In this document: one piece after another, positions 48,728-60,900 of the stretch
Layout: the number at the start of each line of letters is the position of its first letter
Numbering within the stretch: the stretch's first letter is position 1
Source: Anthopleura xanthogrammica
Lineage: Eukaryota; Cnidaria; Anthozoa; Actiniaria; Actiniidae
DNA: 64,000 bases
Direction: 5' to 3'
Assembly (NCBI GenBank): GCA_964019055.1
Contig: OZ025206.1
Location: 12,259,486-12,323,485, forward strand
The notes under the pieces: generated by a model
What the model was told of the DNA's origin: nothing
The model's input: only the letters and a program-made list of their open reading frames with translations
The model's database searches: none
Position numbers and translations under genes: made by a program

Positions 48728-51700
48728 CTACAGAAACAAAAAGACAAAAAGGAATGACAACATTAAACTTTCGTATATAACCTGTCTGTCTCCCCCCAAT
48801 TCAAAACTCCACCGATATCCTATGTAAAAAATGTATTTTCTCTAGATTCCAACGACACTTTTATTTCTATATTATGAGACAAGAACAATAGCGTGGAAAC
48901 AAATACATGAACAAGAGCATAGACATTTAGTCATGAGATATGGAATGTATCTTTAATAATGTGTTTCTAAAGAATGGGTGAACAAATTTAGTATTTCAAA
49001 GCAATTTGTCCCACTTTCACCTAAACACTACTACCGTTACATCCGAAAACAGGAATATCCAACGTACATAATAAGGAGCACTGTGGCTTTTTTGCTGGTA
49101 CATGCTGTTCCTTGCACAATATGCCATGTTTACCAAATAAAAAGTAGAAACACGTGGTCACGCGGCCAAAGTTGTGGACGAAAATTAAAATCTATTATCA
49201 CGACTGATAAGTTTAAAGACTGAAAACTTTTACATCTTGTTAACGGAAGTATTTCGACCAAGTCTTCCTATATAAGATGCCAGCAATTTTTATATCCCAA
49301 TTTCTTTTTTTCTTCAACATTTGTTTCATGAAGATTCACTTGATTGACGTTTTACTGGTTTGATTGTCTGAAAATCATAACTTTCTCCTCAAAACACTCT
49401 ACAAGTTGAAAATGGAAATATCGGAATCTTTGATAAAATTGAAAAAATAAATTCTAATATCTCTGTAAAAATACCAAGTCCCTCAATATCGGCGTGCATG
49501 CCACTATGGCTGATGAAAAACTTTGGTACCATAAATTTCTAAGTTATGACACTACATTGAAAAATGTTGTTCGTGCTACAGTATATAATCTAAAATCAAA
49601 ATATGTCACAAATTGTACTTATACATATATCCATCGAAATATATTCCGTTATGACCTCGGTTATACGGTACCTTTCTACGATAAAACATTCCAATCATAT
49701 TGACTGCACCGAGGACGTCCACCGTCTGTATTACGTTTCACTGTAATAGCTTCCACGGGTTCAGTTGCTCCAAATCCTTTGTAATCAATTTTCCAGTTTC
49801 CACGTAAATTTCTTTCATCTTTATGACCAATGAACTTCATAATGAAGCCCATTGGTTTGTTCCTTCATTTTAATTCCTTTGGTGTTATTGGTCGATATGA
49901 GTCTATTCCACTCAATGAGAAAAATATAACGTAAGGATGTCTACTGCGGTGTTAAGGTTTTGCCACAGGACGATCGAGTTTTGCCGGTGTTTTGTGAGGT
50001 CATTTTCACATGGCAGGTTTCTCTAGTTCGAGAAGTTAACTGTGGAATGTTAGAGCACCTGTTAGTTGGTAGTCACCATGGAAACGTGAAGTGAGCTACA
50101 CGAAACTACGGTGGCTACTAAAACAAATGAACAACTAAAATAAATGCTAAACTGGTTGGGAAATGAACAAATGGAATACAAGTTATTTCCTTTGTTAAAT
50201 GTAAAGACTGAAAAGATCATTAATTAAGATTGGATGGTTATAATTATTGAAGTAGGCAATGCCAAATGTTTATTACGTTGGCTCACTACGTCCATCCCTT
50301 ACTGGGAGCCCTGTATTCTTCTCGGCAACTCGATCCCTGGTTAACAAAATTTTCTAACATTTTCTTTTCAATGTTCCACTCTCATAGATGCCGGATCTTC
50401 CAACATAATGAGAAAACAACATTTTATTTTATTATATTTCGATTTACGTTTACATACCTATTTCAAAGCAACCAAATATAGTTCATTTTTCTTTCTTTTG
50501 ACTTATGCAGCTGATCTGAGAAAAAAGTATTAGCCAATCAGAATCGAGAAAATTTGCAAAACTGACTCAAGTGTCATCTTTAGCAGCCCAGCGACCCGAG
50601 AAACGGTTATTTCTTTATTTTATTTTCCCACTCAATAATGAATATCATAGTAAATGTATACAAAATATCAAAAACCTTTTCTGAAAATCTAGATTGATCT
50701 CGGATATAAAATTTTATAAGTCAATTTTTTCAGGCTTCATGACACCTCAATTTTGCAGAGACATCATTTCTACGTCACTGTTCTAGATCAGCTGGATGTG
50801 AGTATAGATCATTTCAAGGGTTTTAGGAGTAAGCAATTTTTTCATGCCCATGAAGTAAGTACTGGCTAATAGCGCTCATTCATCAAGCCAATCATCTTAA
50901 GACCATTTGCCCATTTGCCCAGTTGACCATGGATGCACTGGATTCAGTAACAAATTGGTGGAGTTGCAACTTTTAATAAAGAAAGTATGTTTTGGGTCAA
51001 TTAAAGGTACAGGCCATATTTAACATCAGTGTTTCTTTCAGCTAGTATATGGTCTACCAGGCGCTGACGGTGCGCACTTAATCCCCCTCTCTCCATCAGT
51101 GCTCTGTTTTAAGAGGATTCAAAGCTGAAGCTACACGCATTAGAGAGAAGATGGAGATCGATCCTGAGGATCTAACTGTTGACCAACTGAGCTACGCCGC
51201 CTGCTCCTATATCCCTGCAATGAATTAATTGTCAGTTCTCGATGTCTATCACGTGATATTCAAGGTGACTTATTTGTCCGAGTTCAAAAACAGTTGAGTT
51301 TCCACCTGCTTTTTACCTGCTTATTCTGTTAGTCCTATAACAAGTATTATTCCTTTTATCATCTGATTAACGTTAAATATAATAGCTACAGTGCAATCAA
51401 GAAGAAGAACTCGTTTTATAATGAAATCATCAACTGACAAAAAGCCTGTCATGTGAAAAACACTTACTTCGAGAAACAGAGCCGAAAAAGTGGGTACAAC
51501 TGGGATCAAAATGTTGACCAGAAGAAAACATGTAAGACGACTAATTAATGTCTAACTGTAATTTCTAGTAAAAGTCCCGTAAAAGTTACCGGCAGTAATT
51601 ATATATTGTTAGGTTTGTGCGCGTTAAATCAGTGATTCTTTCGATATTAATTATCAGATGTAAACTGTGAAAGCCAAAAAGCAATTTGAAAAAAGAAGAA

Positions 51701-52541
51701 CCTTTGGTCAATCGATTACAAGTATTTATTCAGGAAGACGTTATTTTTCGACCTGATTTTTTTTAAGCTCCATTCAAAAAAATGCGAGGTTCTTTGAACA
51801 ATATTAATGTTTAAAAATCACGTCGACTGATTGCCAGAGAGCCCTTAAGTCTTACATTGACGTAGATATAGAGCTCTGTTTAAGACTTAGGCCGGTCATG
51901 TTCCAAAAACACTAACATTTGCTAATTCAAAAGCTTTAAGGAATTCACCGGAGAGAACTTTAAATTTAATTTGTCTGATAAAACCAAATTTCACGAAGGA
52001 GACAAATACATTACCCACTCAATTTATGTTAGAACTAATATGTTTTCATTGATAACGCCTGATCTGAGTTCATTGATTCATTCCTTGCTTTACAGTGTAT
52101 CCATTGTTAGTATAAACCGGCTCCTTATAGTCTATCACAAATCCTGCGCTCTGATTGGCTGAGCTACTAGTGGTGTATTCGTGATAGAGCACTAGCGAAA
52201 AAGGCCAGTTTTGAAAACCAAAACAATGGCAAAAACAATTATTTAATGGCAAAAACGATAATTTATTTGACCGATTAGTAGGTTTATGCTAAAACAATTA
52301 GACCTCTCGCCCTCATGGTCCTACATGAAGTCAGCAGTTGTGTGGCCCAAAAAAATTATACAGTTTGAGTGATGCGTCTTGAAGTTATAGAGTGCCTGTT
52401 AAGAAGTTGTACTGAAAATATAGTCAGATGTGTCATAGGCACTTTAAACGGAATTGGCTACTACTTCAGCTGAGAATAAGTGCATGCATTTGAGTGAAAG
52501 TTTAAAATTTATAACTAACTGTCTTTTCACATATTTTCTAG
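48728..52541. other. Divergent interval between the two DUF229 genes
   Basis: Must hold the first exons and promoters of both genes. One candidate coding exon for paralog A is on the minus strand ending at 51468: a hydrophobic frame (CFLLVNILIPVVPTFSALFLE) followed by a GTAAGTG donor in phase 0, which fits the next exon. I find no equally good candidate for paralog B. An inverted SINE is at 51056-51212. Confidence 0.45.
51056..51212 (-). mobile_element. tRNA-derived SINE, antisense copy of the TTTACC type
   Basis: Reverse complement of 31185-31393: 'gacggtgcgcacttaatccc' then 'gatcgatcctgaggatct' then 'gttgaccaactgagctacgc'. The TTTACC tail is missing. Confidence 0.75.
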
Positions 52542-55500
52542 GTTTTTATTCTTCTGGTGATTGTTACCACCACAGTTATCTACTTGTGGAAGACGGAAAT
52601 AGATTTGAATGGATATATCAGCGGTAAGTAGGATCCTGTCATGCGTAAATGCTACTCCTAACCCGTCTGCAAGCTGGTGTTGAAAAAAATCATGAAATGG
52701 GAACAGAAGGGCCGATGCGACAACTGGACCGGTGGTGGTAGTCACCTCGCAAAATGTCGCCGGCTTTTCTTGTAACCACTGTTATCTCCTTGGTAATAGC
52801 TCTTTCTCGAAAAGCAATGTCCTTCTTATCAGGCATCGAAATGACTTGAAATGGTGATGATGGTCTGATGGTTTTCAAAACTAAAATAATGCATCAACTG
52901 TTATCAAGTAGCTATACCTTACTCTTGAATGAATATTTTCTTTTAACAGATACTTTTAAAAACGAAAAAAGGGATAAAGAACCAAGCGAAGTTACATCCA
53001 AAAGTGAAGGGACGTTTGCGCAGACGTTACGTAATGTACAACGTCATCATCATGATAGAGCAAGTAGCATAGCAAAGCATGACCTAGTCAAGAGTATCGA
53101 TAATGCTTTAAAGAAGATCCAAGCTAGCAAAACAAACATCAGAAAACAGGATGACATCGAAGAACAAGTTAACAAAGAATGGAAAATACTTGCTGGAGAT
53201 ATTCCTGAGCCCGAGCGCCGCACACCTCCAAAAATCAAAGCCAAAAAAGTTCTTCAAGTGCAGCCAAGCAAATCGAAGCTGTCTGTTTTAGAAAGAGTGT
53301 TACAAATGACGATACCAGATACGAGAGCTCGGCGTTTTCCTAAAAGGTCCTCCTGCCCTTACATGGGACTGGGAAAAGTTTATAACGAAACTGCAATGGA
53401 GAATAATATTAGCAAGATAAGCTGTAAGCCTCGTGTTTTAAAAGCAAGGGATTGCAGGCTGGCAAATAAAGTGTACAAAATACACAGTAAACCCTTAAAA
53501 TGTACCGCAAATAAACCAATAAAAGACTTGTGTGTATTTCAAGAAACATGGCGTTCATCTTCCGATATGATCACAAGTATTCGTTGTGACCTTACTGCAT
53601 GTGGAAAGAATCCAGTCCAAGTAATCACCATTGATTCGGAATATGGAATCCTTGCTGATGTTGAGAAATGGTACGAGTTCCCCACGTCGAAAACCTTGGA
53701 AGATTTTATTCCAGAATTTGTCGTCAAAAACTCTTTTAAGGGACTGCACTTTTGTTATCTTCGCTGTCGTCATCCAACGCGTAATAAATTCATCAAACAG
53801 ATTCTCTCATTTCCACCGATAATGGAAAAAAAAGATGTTCTGTTGAATAAGAATGTATTCAACTTTAATATTCTAGTTCTTGATTCGGTGTCACGAGCAC
53901 ATTTTTATCGTTCGCTTCCTGAGACTGTAAAAACAATGAGGAAGATTGTCCACGATAAAAGCAATCAAGCAACAGTACTGGACTTTGAGCTTCTGCAAAG
54001 TACTGCTCCTTATACATTCTATAACATGAGATCTTTTATGTCAGGCAAAACCCAAGAGAACAGAAAGCAAGAATATGGAATCAAGTTATTGTATGGATTG
54101 CTGGAGTCGAAAGGATTTTATACGATGTTACAAGAAGACAGTTGTTGGTATGATCCATGGGGATCTTTATTCACCAACAACGTCCATCAGAACAACACTC
54201 CCAACTCCTTCGAAGAGTTTGCTCACCGATGGGACGTTTTCACTAATCGTGTCTTTGGTTATCGTATCGATGATTTTGGCTTGTCGCATAGTTCTTGTGA
54301 CGTATATAGGCAGTATGGAACTACTAATGCGTTCGAAAACCCGAAAACATGCTTTGCTGGTAAACCATATGGAGAGTTCTTTTTAGATTATACAGCTAAA
54401 GTTTTTCAAGCGTTTAGGGATTCCGGCAAGAAACGCCCCATTTTTGCATACACCCACTTAAATGTTGGGCACGAAATTACTGGGAGGCGCATTCGGCAAA
54501 TCGACAAGAAATTGTCTTGGTTTGTCCGTTCAATGGCAAAAGAACAAGATACCTTAACTATAATACTCTCAGATCATGGACCAAAGACAACTAAATTTTC
54601 GTTCCATACGATGATAGGGAGGGCAGAAATTTACGATTCTCTTTTGTTCATGATTCTTCCAAAGAATGTTTCAGAGAAGCTTGAAATTGAAAGAACTCGT
54701 GCCTTATTTGCAAACCAGCGTCGATTGATGTCTACATTAGATCTCCATAAAGCTATTATTTCTTTTGTGAAGTCATCAAAAGGACAAGGACAAGGCGTTT
54801 TTGCGGAAGTGCCTCCCCAACGCACATGCGCAAATTTAACCATGAAACTCTCGGCTGTGTGTAAGTGCGCAAATTGGGAAACGTTGTACCCTGACAATTA
54901 TGCGAATTTTACTTGGTTAGCAGAATTCGCACTGGGTGAGATTAATAATAATATCCAAAAAGAGTTTATGTCTGTAGAGGATAAAGTATATGGTTTTGGA
55001 AAATGCCAACGAATGGTTGGATATAGTTTTAAGAAGGTTCGACATCGTATGGAAAAGGGCAAGAATGTTGTGACAATGGACATCATAGTCAAACCAATGA
55101 ATGAGATTTTTGAAGCACAGTTTAGATATTCTGAAAAAACCCGCGGGATTCGCGATCTTGCTGAGCTTAGCAGTCTTCGCAGAGTTAGTATTTACAGACA
55201 TTATAAACACTGTGTCGACCCACGGGTACCTCTGGATCATTGTGTTTGTCACAACAAAACAAGGAAAACTCGTCGCGCATCTTGGAAATGGATTGAGGTA
55301 AAAACGACCGCAGACATTCTAAATATCATAAAACGCACTAGGAGTTTTAACTCTAAAACATCAGTCAGAAAACTCCATGGTAACTGTTTACTGTGGTTGT
55401 CAAGGAAACACGATAAGACAGTGGTGTATGAAATAGCCAACGCCTGCTCTGATCGCAAATATAAAGTTCGTATTGCAGGACGAAGTAAGGGCGCATTTAT

Positions 55501-55645
55501 CTCGACGCGTGATCTACCAATTTCAATGATATTACGTCCGTTAACCATTCATTTCCTGTTCAGTGTTTATCATCTTCAAAGACCATACGGTTTTTATATC
55601 AAAACGTCTTACAAAGCATTAATAGAAAAGAATGCGTTAGACTAG
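52542..55645 (+). CDS. DUF229 membrane-anchored ectoprotein, paralog B
   Basis: Exons 52542-52623 and 52950-55645 (phase 1 joint), about 925 residues; the N-terminal exon is not identified. The same plan as paralog A: the first exon is a transmembrane helix (FILLVIVTTTVIYLW), then a shorter basic stalk, then the DUF229 domain with NFNILVLDSVSRAHFYRSLP, LQEDSCWYDPWG, AYTHLNVGHE and IILSDHGPK, and the Cys-containing tail ending RPYGFYIKTSYKAL. Intron position and phase match paralog A, so the pair arose by duplication with inversion. The open frame extends back to 52868 through the intron, but acceptor ttttaacag at 52949 and the phase match support the split. Catalytic activity is inferred only from conserved motifs. 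AATAAA at 55693 is 48 bases past the stop. Confidence 0.88.
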
Positions 55646-55692
55646 AATTGCGGACTTCATGATACTCGGAATGACTTCTTCCACAAAAATAT

Positions 55693-55698
55693 AATAAA
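55693..55698 (+). promoter_or_regulatory. Polyadenylation signal AATAAA of DUF229 paralog B
   Basis: Canonical hexamer 48 bases after the stop codon; a second AATAAA lies near 55858. Confidence 0.55.
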
Positions 55699-56421
55699 TG
55701 AGAAACTGGCTGGGCATGGAGCCAGCTTTACAGTTAAAGTCAAGAAGAGGGCACTATGAGGCTAGAACTAAGTATAAGACATGATGCGAAGTGACTTCTT
55801 CCCTAAGGTTATAGAAGCATTACTTCGTGTGAAGCACATATGACCAGTTTTGTCAATTAATAAAAAGCCAGTTTTTAAACCTTGGAGAGTAGCTTGTCTG
55901 TGTGGTCTGCATGTGAACTCGCAATTTTTAAAACAATGAATTAGATTTAGTACTATTTATTGCTCATCAAGTGGAAGGGGTGTCCAAGAAAATAAGAGTA
56001 CCCGAAATTTTTGCCATCGATAAAAAAGTACGTTAATTTTTGGCCGGTTTGGGAGATATCTAAAAACTTCAGCTTAAACAATGTGGGGATTAAAAAAAAT
56101 TAGAATGCTAAGTTGTTACCAAGCCTTCCGCTCATGAACGGTCCCGGAGTACCGGAGCACCATGGCATAAGGAGCCAATCACATCGCAGATGATAGAATG
56201 TGTGCTACTGGTAATACGGTCTCCCTTTGTCTGCATGATGGAGGTCTTGTCACTACAAATTTTGTTTCGTATAATAACAAAGTGGCCATTAAACACAACA
56301 GATGCACTTACCACAAGACATAAACAGGGTTCCCACTCATCTGGAAAAATAAAATTCCCTGACTTTTCCCTGACATTTCCCTGACCAAAAACCATTTTTC
56401 ACTGACCACACTAGCTGGGCA

Positions 56422-57002
56422 CTTATTATACGAAAAATGGTAATTTGACTAAGAACTAAGAATTCCGAATTTAAAGCAATTTTGTAAAGGCTGACACTGA
56501 CTTTTGGGTAAATTGCAAAGATCCACTGACCAAAATCAAAGTTTCTTAGCATTTCCCTGACCTTGGAAAAAATTCAGATTTCATTGACTTCCCTGACCGT
56601 ATGAACCCTCAGTGATAAAGGAATGTCGGTGCGGTTTTGTCACGTCTACTTGAAATGTGCTGAAGTGCGCAAGTATTTGTTTGGACTCAGGATGATTCCC
56701 TTGATTCCCTCATCTTATTATACGAAAAATGGCAATTCGACTAAGAACTAAGAATTCCGAATTTAAAACAATTTTGTAAAGGCTGACACTGACTTTTTGG
56801 TAAATTGCTAAGATACACTGACCAAAATCAAAGTTTCTTGACAATTCCCTGACCTTGGGAAAAAATTCAGATTTCATTGACTTCCCTGACCGTATGAACC
56901 CTCAGTGATAAAAGAATGTCGGTGCGGTTTTGTCACGTCTACTTAAAATGTGCTGAATTCGAAGTGCGCAAGTATTTGTTTGGACTCAGGATGATTCCCT
57001 TC
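56422..57002 (+). repeat. 292-bp tandem duplication
   Basis: The block beginning 'cttattatacgaaaaatgg' (56422) and ending in 'ggactcaggatgattccctt' recurs at 56714 with few changes. Just upstream (56352-56392) are 'tttccctgac' units of a dispersed repeat. Confidence 0.9.
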
Positions 57003-57932
57003 AAGAATAAACCTCTTTAGTTTTGACAAAACAAGTTGTCCTATATCACCTGACCTCTTCATTTGACCATTTCTTTGTACAATGCTTTATAACATTGATG
57101 TTTCTAAATTCTTGTCGTCAAGGGAACGACAGGTTCAAATGAGAAAGATTACGCCCAAACCGAAGAACTCTACTGATTCATCCAAGGAAAATGAAATTTC
57201 GATCCATGTGATGTAAATTAACTACGCTGATAAGTACTGATTTCCGGGTGAAAGTTTTGAAAGAAAATCCTGTCTGCGTTTGAGCCTCCTGGAGAGCTGA
57301 CTCCCACATCGCATACCCCCTACAGAAATCTGTAATGGGGCTAGCTTAGTTCTAGAGGCCAAAAACAATAGGATTTTTACTCTCCTGAGAATCGAACACT
57401 GTTCTTATGCAGAAATTTTATATATTATCTGTACTTCAAGCGAAACTGAATTGCGTTGGGAATTTTTTTTAGATGGAAATGGAAATGCCTCGAAGAAATC
57501 GGGCTGCCTGTGGTTTTTATTTCCGGAAACACATGACTTGTTCAACCAATGATAATCCTTATCTTAAATTCTTGGATTCACTTCCGGTCACAGGAGGGAA
57601 TCGTGCGATGTGATTGGTTGAAGTATTGCACGCTCGACTTGCTTTTACAACAACATAAACTACACACGAGAACTTGTTCGAAAATCATGCACGAGTTCCA
57701 ACATAATCAAAAGCCATGCTTTTTATTTTAACGAATTCTAGGACTACATCGGATTTGAAATTTGCTCATAACAAATGAAACTCCGAACGGTTTTATCAGA
57801 ATAGCGTGTTTTGAGATTTTTCAAAATGGCGGAGTTTGTTTGTAGAGGAATGAGAATCGGGTAACTTTGCACCTCTTTTGCTTATAATTCTCAAACACTC
57901 GCTTTTCGGTTCAGAGATTTATCTGGTTTAGA

Positions 57933-60900
57933 ATGGGTACAGGAAGCTCTCTGGTACCAAGTGGAGATTCAGACGATGATTTAGCTGAGGATGAATTAGG
58001 CGAAGAACTTGGAGTCTTGAAGAATATCCCCGTCGAATGTTCGGCTCCACAACGAAAGTCTGTGAGTCTCACGAATCCTCTTCGTTCGGTTGGGTCTTTT
58101 GGGAAAAAGAAAAGTTCGAGTTCCAAAGGAAAGATTATCACCAAAAGCTCAAGTCTGCGTTCTGCTCTCTCGTTTGACTTCGATAGCGAGGTTGATAAAC
58201 TTCGAAAAGAGTATGAAGTCTTTCGTTTTAGTAAGCAGGCCGAAGTAGCGGAGTTGCAAGTGGCGAAACAAAAACTACAAAGTGAGAACAGAAGATTAAG
58301 AGGTGAACTAAAAGTTCTTCAAGCAACTTGCCTCAAGCTAAGAAATGAAAGAGAGATGGGTCTAGAGGCTGAAGACCAAGCATTACAAAGAGCACTTGCT
58401 TTCGAAAAAGGTAGGATAATTTTATATCTATAGGAATGTCCAACATGATATTCGTCACGTTTCATGTTTGATGTTGTTAACTGACACGATAACATTTCAA
58501 TGAACTAATTAAGCTTAATTGTTAAATCGAGTGTAAAACTATCTTATAAGTTTATATATGAGTCTAAACGCCTAGACCTTCAATTGCTAAGTTTTAAAAG
58601 TGAAACAGGTATATAATACTTCAATGTAATAAATATTTTTTCAATTATTATAGTTGATTCCTAGTACTTTGGTCGTGGGGTCAGGTTGCTAAGGTGCACC
58701 AAAATCTATTTATGCAATGATAATTCTAAGTGGCATAACATGGAATATTCCACGAGGCACTTCTAATACAAAGAAATTACTATTGACAAGTGGAATATTC
58801 CATGGTGTTCCACTCAAAACCATTGTGTAACTATTTTATCCCACACCAAATATATAATGGCTTCACTGCATTCTGATTGGCTGTAAAGAAGATGAAAATC
58901 CAAGAAAAAACTGCCAGCTGAGTTGATCGCCTTCCCCGAAAGGATTATGGGTCACTATTTTTGGTCAGCATTTTTCGAGCATTTTCCAAGTATACAGTAC
59001 ATATACAGTATATGTACTGTAAACTTTTCTAGTTGATTGAAATAAAATTCCGCTATGAGTTCGACTAGCATTTACGATTAATTTAAAGAAGGAAGGACTC
59101 GTATTTCATAAATTCTCTTGGCAGAATAATGGGAAATGCTAGTCAAAATACGATGTCGATCAATTCTGATTGGTTGACCTTGAGTTTGTTCTGGAGGTCA
59201 ACTCGGCTGGTGTACACTAGATTATTAAATTTTTATAAAAAGAGCAAATAAAATGGATCATGCATTAGTAGTTGAAATGAGAATTCAAGCTGGGAACTGG
59301 GATTTACATTTTACTTTCATTTTGTGTTTATTGTAATTTTGAAATTAAAAAAAGATCAGATTAATATTAGCACTATTGACTGAGAACCTGTGAAAAACCT
59401 GTGAAATTTCAAAATTTCAAATATATTTTTCACAAGTTTTTTCATAGGATTTTCACATGTTCTCAGAAAGTAATGTAGCTTGGATTAATCCCAGGGTTCA
59501 AGCTAAATTATGGGACTCACTATATATAGTCCTTACTCACCTGGAAGAATGGTATTTGTCCAGTACACGCAGGTGTAGAAGCAATGATTGATACCTTTAA
59601 TTTGTTTATGCCAGAAAGAGATAAAGTTCAGCGTCAGTTCAAGATCTACAGAGAAACAAAAGAAAAAGAGATTCAAGAACATCTACAAACACGTCGAGAA
59701 CTGGAAAAAAAGATTCAACATCTGTTCAATGTGCATGGTTTGGATGCTGCTAACACTGGTGGAGACTTGATAGGAGAGGGGAACAATGTGACCAATGACT
59801 GGTGGATGTCATCATTAGGAAGTGAACAGAGTCTTGAAGAACTAAGTCAGGCTAGTATTCTTCATGGTCCTGATTATAGTCAGGCTATTATGGAGAGAGA
59901 TGGTGCCTTCACTACTGTTAGCAGAGGTATGGAATGGATATATATGTACACATGTTTAGATCAGATTTATTGTGTGTGCTATACAGAAGCATTTTACAGT
60001 ATTCTGTTTTATACAGATACTTGTTATATAGCTGTTTTGTTTGGATGGCACACCATACTTGGAATATCCCAGAAGTCACTCATATTTTCCAATATGCACT
60101 CCAGCCTTCAGACAAATGTGTTTAATAAGAAAATAAAAGTGATAAGTTGGGATATTCCATGCATGGCAGGCCAGTCAAAACCACTGCATAACTATTTAAT
60201 TAGTCAAATACTGTACCATTGAAAATATCTTGGCATTTAGTCAAGAAATTCAAAGCACTGGTCACTGAGTGAGATGTGCCTGATGCAAGGAAATAGAATA
60301 CTGCCAAATATGCAACTAAAGCATTCTGATTGGCTGTATTTTCAATGGTTTGGTAATAATTGTCTGCCATCTTTTTATCAGAGGACAGAGACATGCGATT
60401 GTAAAATAATTTTATTTAAAAAAAAATCTTTATGAATCCAATATGAAGTGGGTGCTTTTGTCTATATAAGCCAGTTCAAAGTTTAAGAATCGTTTTCAGG
60501 GAGCATGTGATTTTATCCCGAATTTCTCACCTTTTGTTTAATTAAAAACAAAAGAAGGTTTAAACTAAAGAAGGTGAGACATTCGGGATTAAATCGCATG
60601 CACACTGAAAACGATTCTTAAACTTTAAACTGGCTTATACTGTGATATAAACACAGTAACTAGTGCATTTACCCAGGTATGCAAACTTCAGTAAATATTT
60701 TATATTCTATTTTTGTTATTTTTTCTATTTTCTAAATTATAAAGTTGTTTTATGAAGGTGCTCTTTTCATTTCTGGACTACCTGGACTACCAATGCAAGT
60801 TGGATTTGGAAAATCTTTTTACCAAATATTTCCATGGAAATGTAACATCAAAGAGTAATTGTTTTTGTCTTGTAGATGACTGGAATGCAGCATTACTACA

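Larger units (their letters stand above)
55646..57932. other. Interval between DUF229 paralog B and nephrocystin-3
   Basis: Beyond the 3' untranslated region of paralog B it holds the 292-bp duplication and, near 57385, the fragment 'ctctcctgagaatcgaacac', reminiscent of MITE family 1. The ~200 bp before 57933 should be the nephrocystin-3 leader. No other exon seen. Confidence 0.5.

Noticed and set aside
52868..52949. N-terminus of DUF229 paralog B starting at Met 52868
   Set aside because: It would lack a signal or membrane segment, while the exon at 52542-52623 supplies one in phase.
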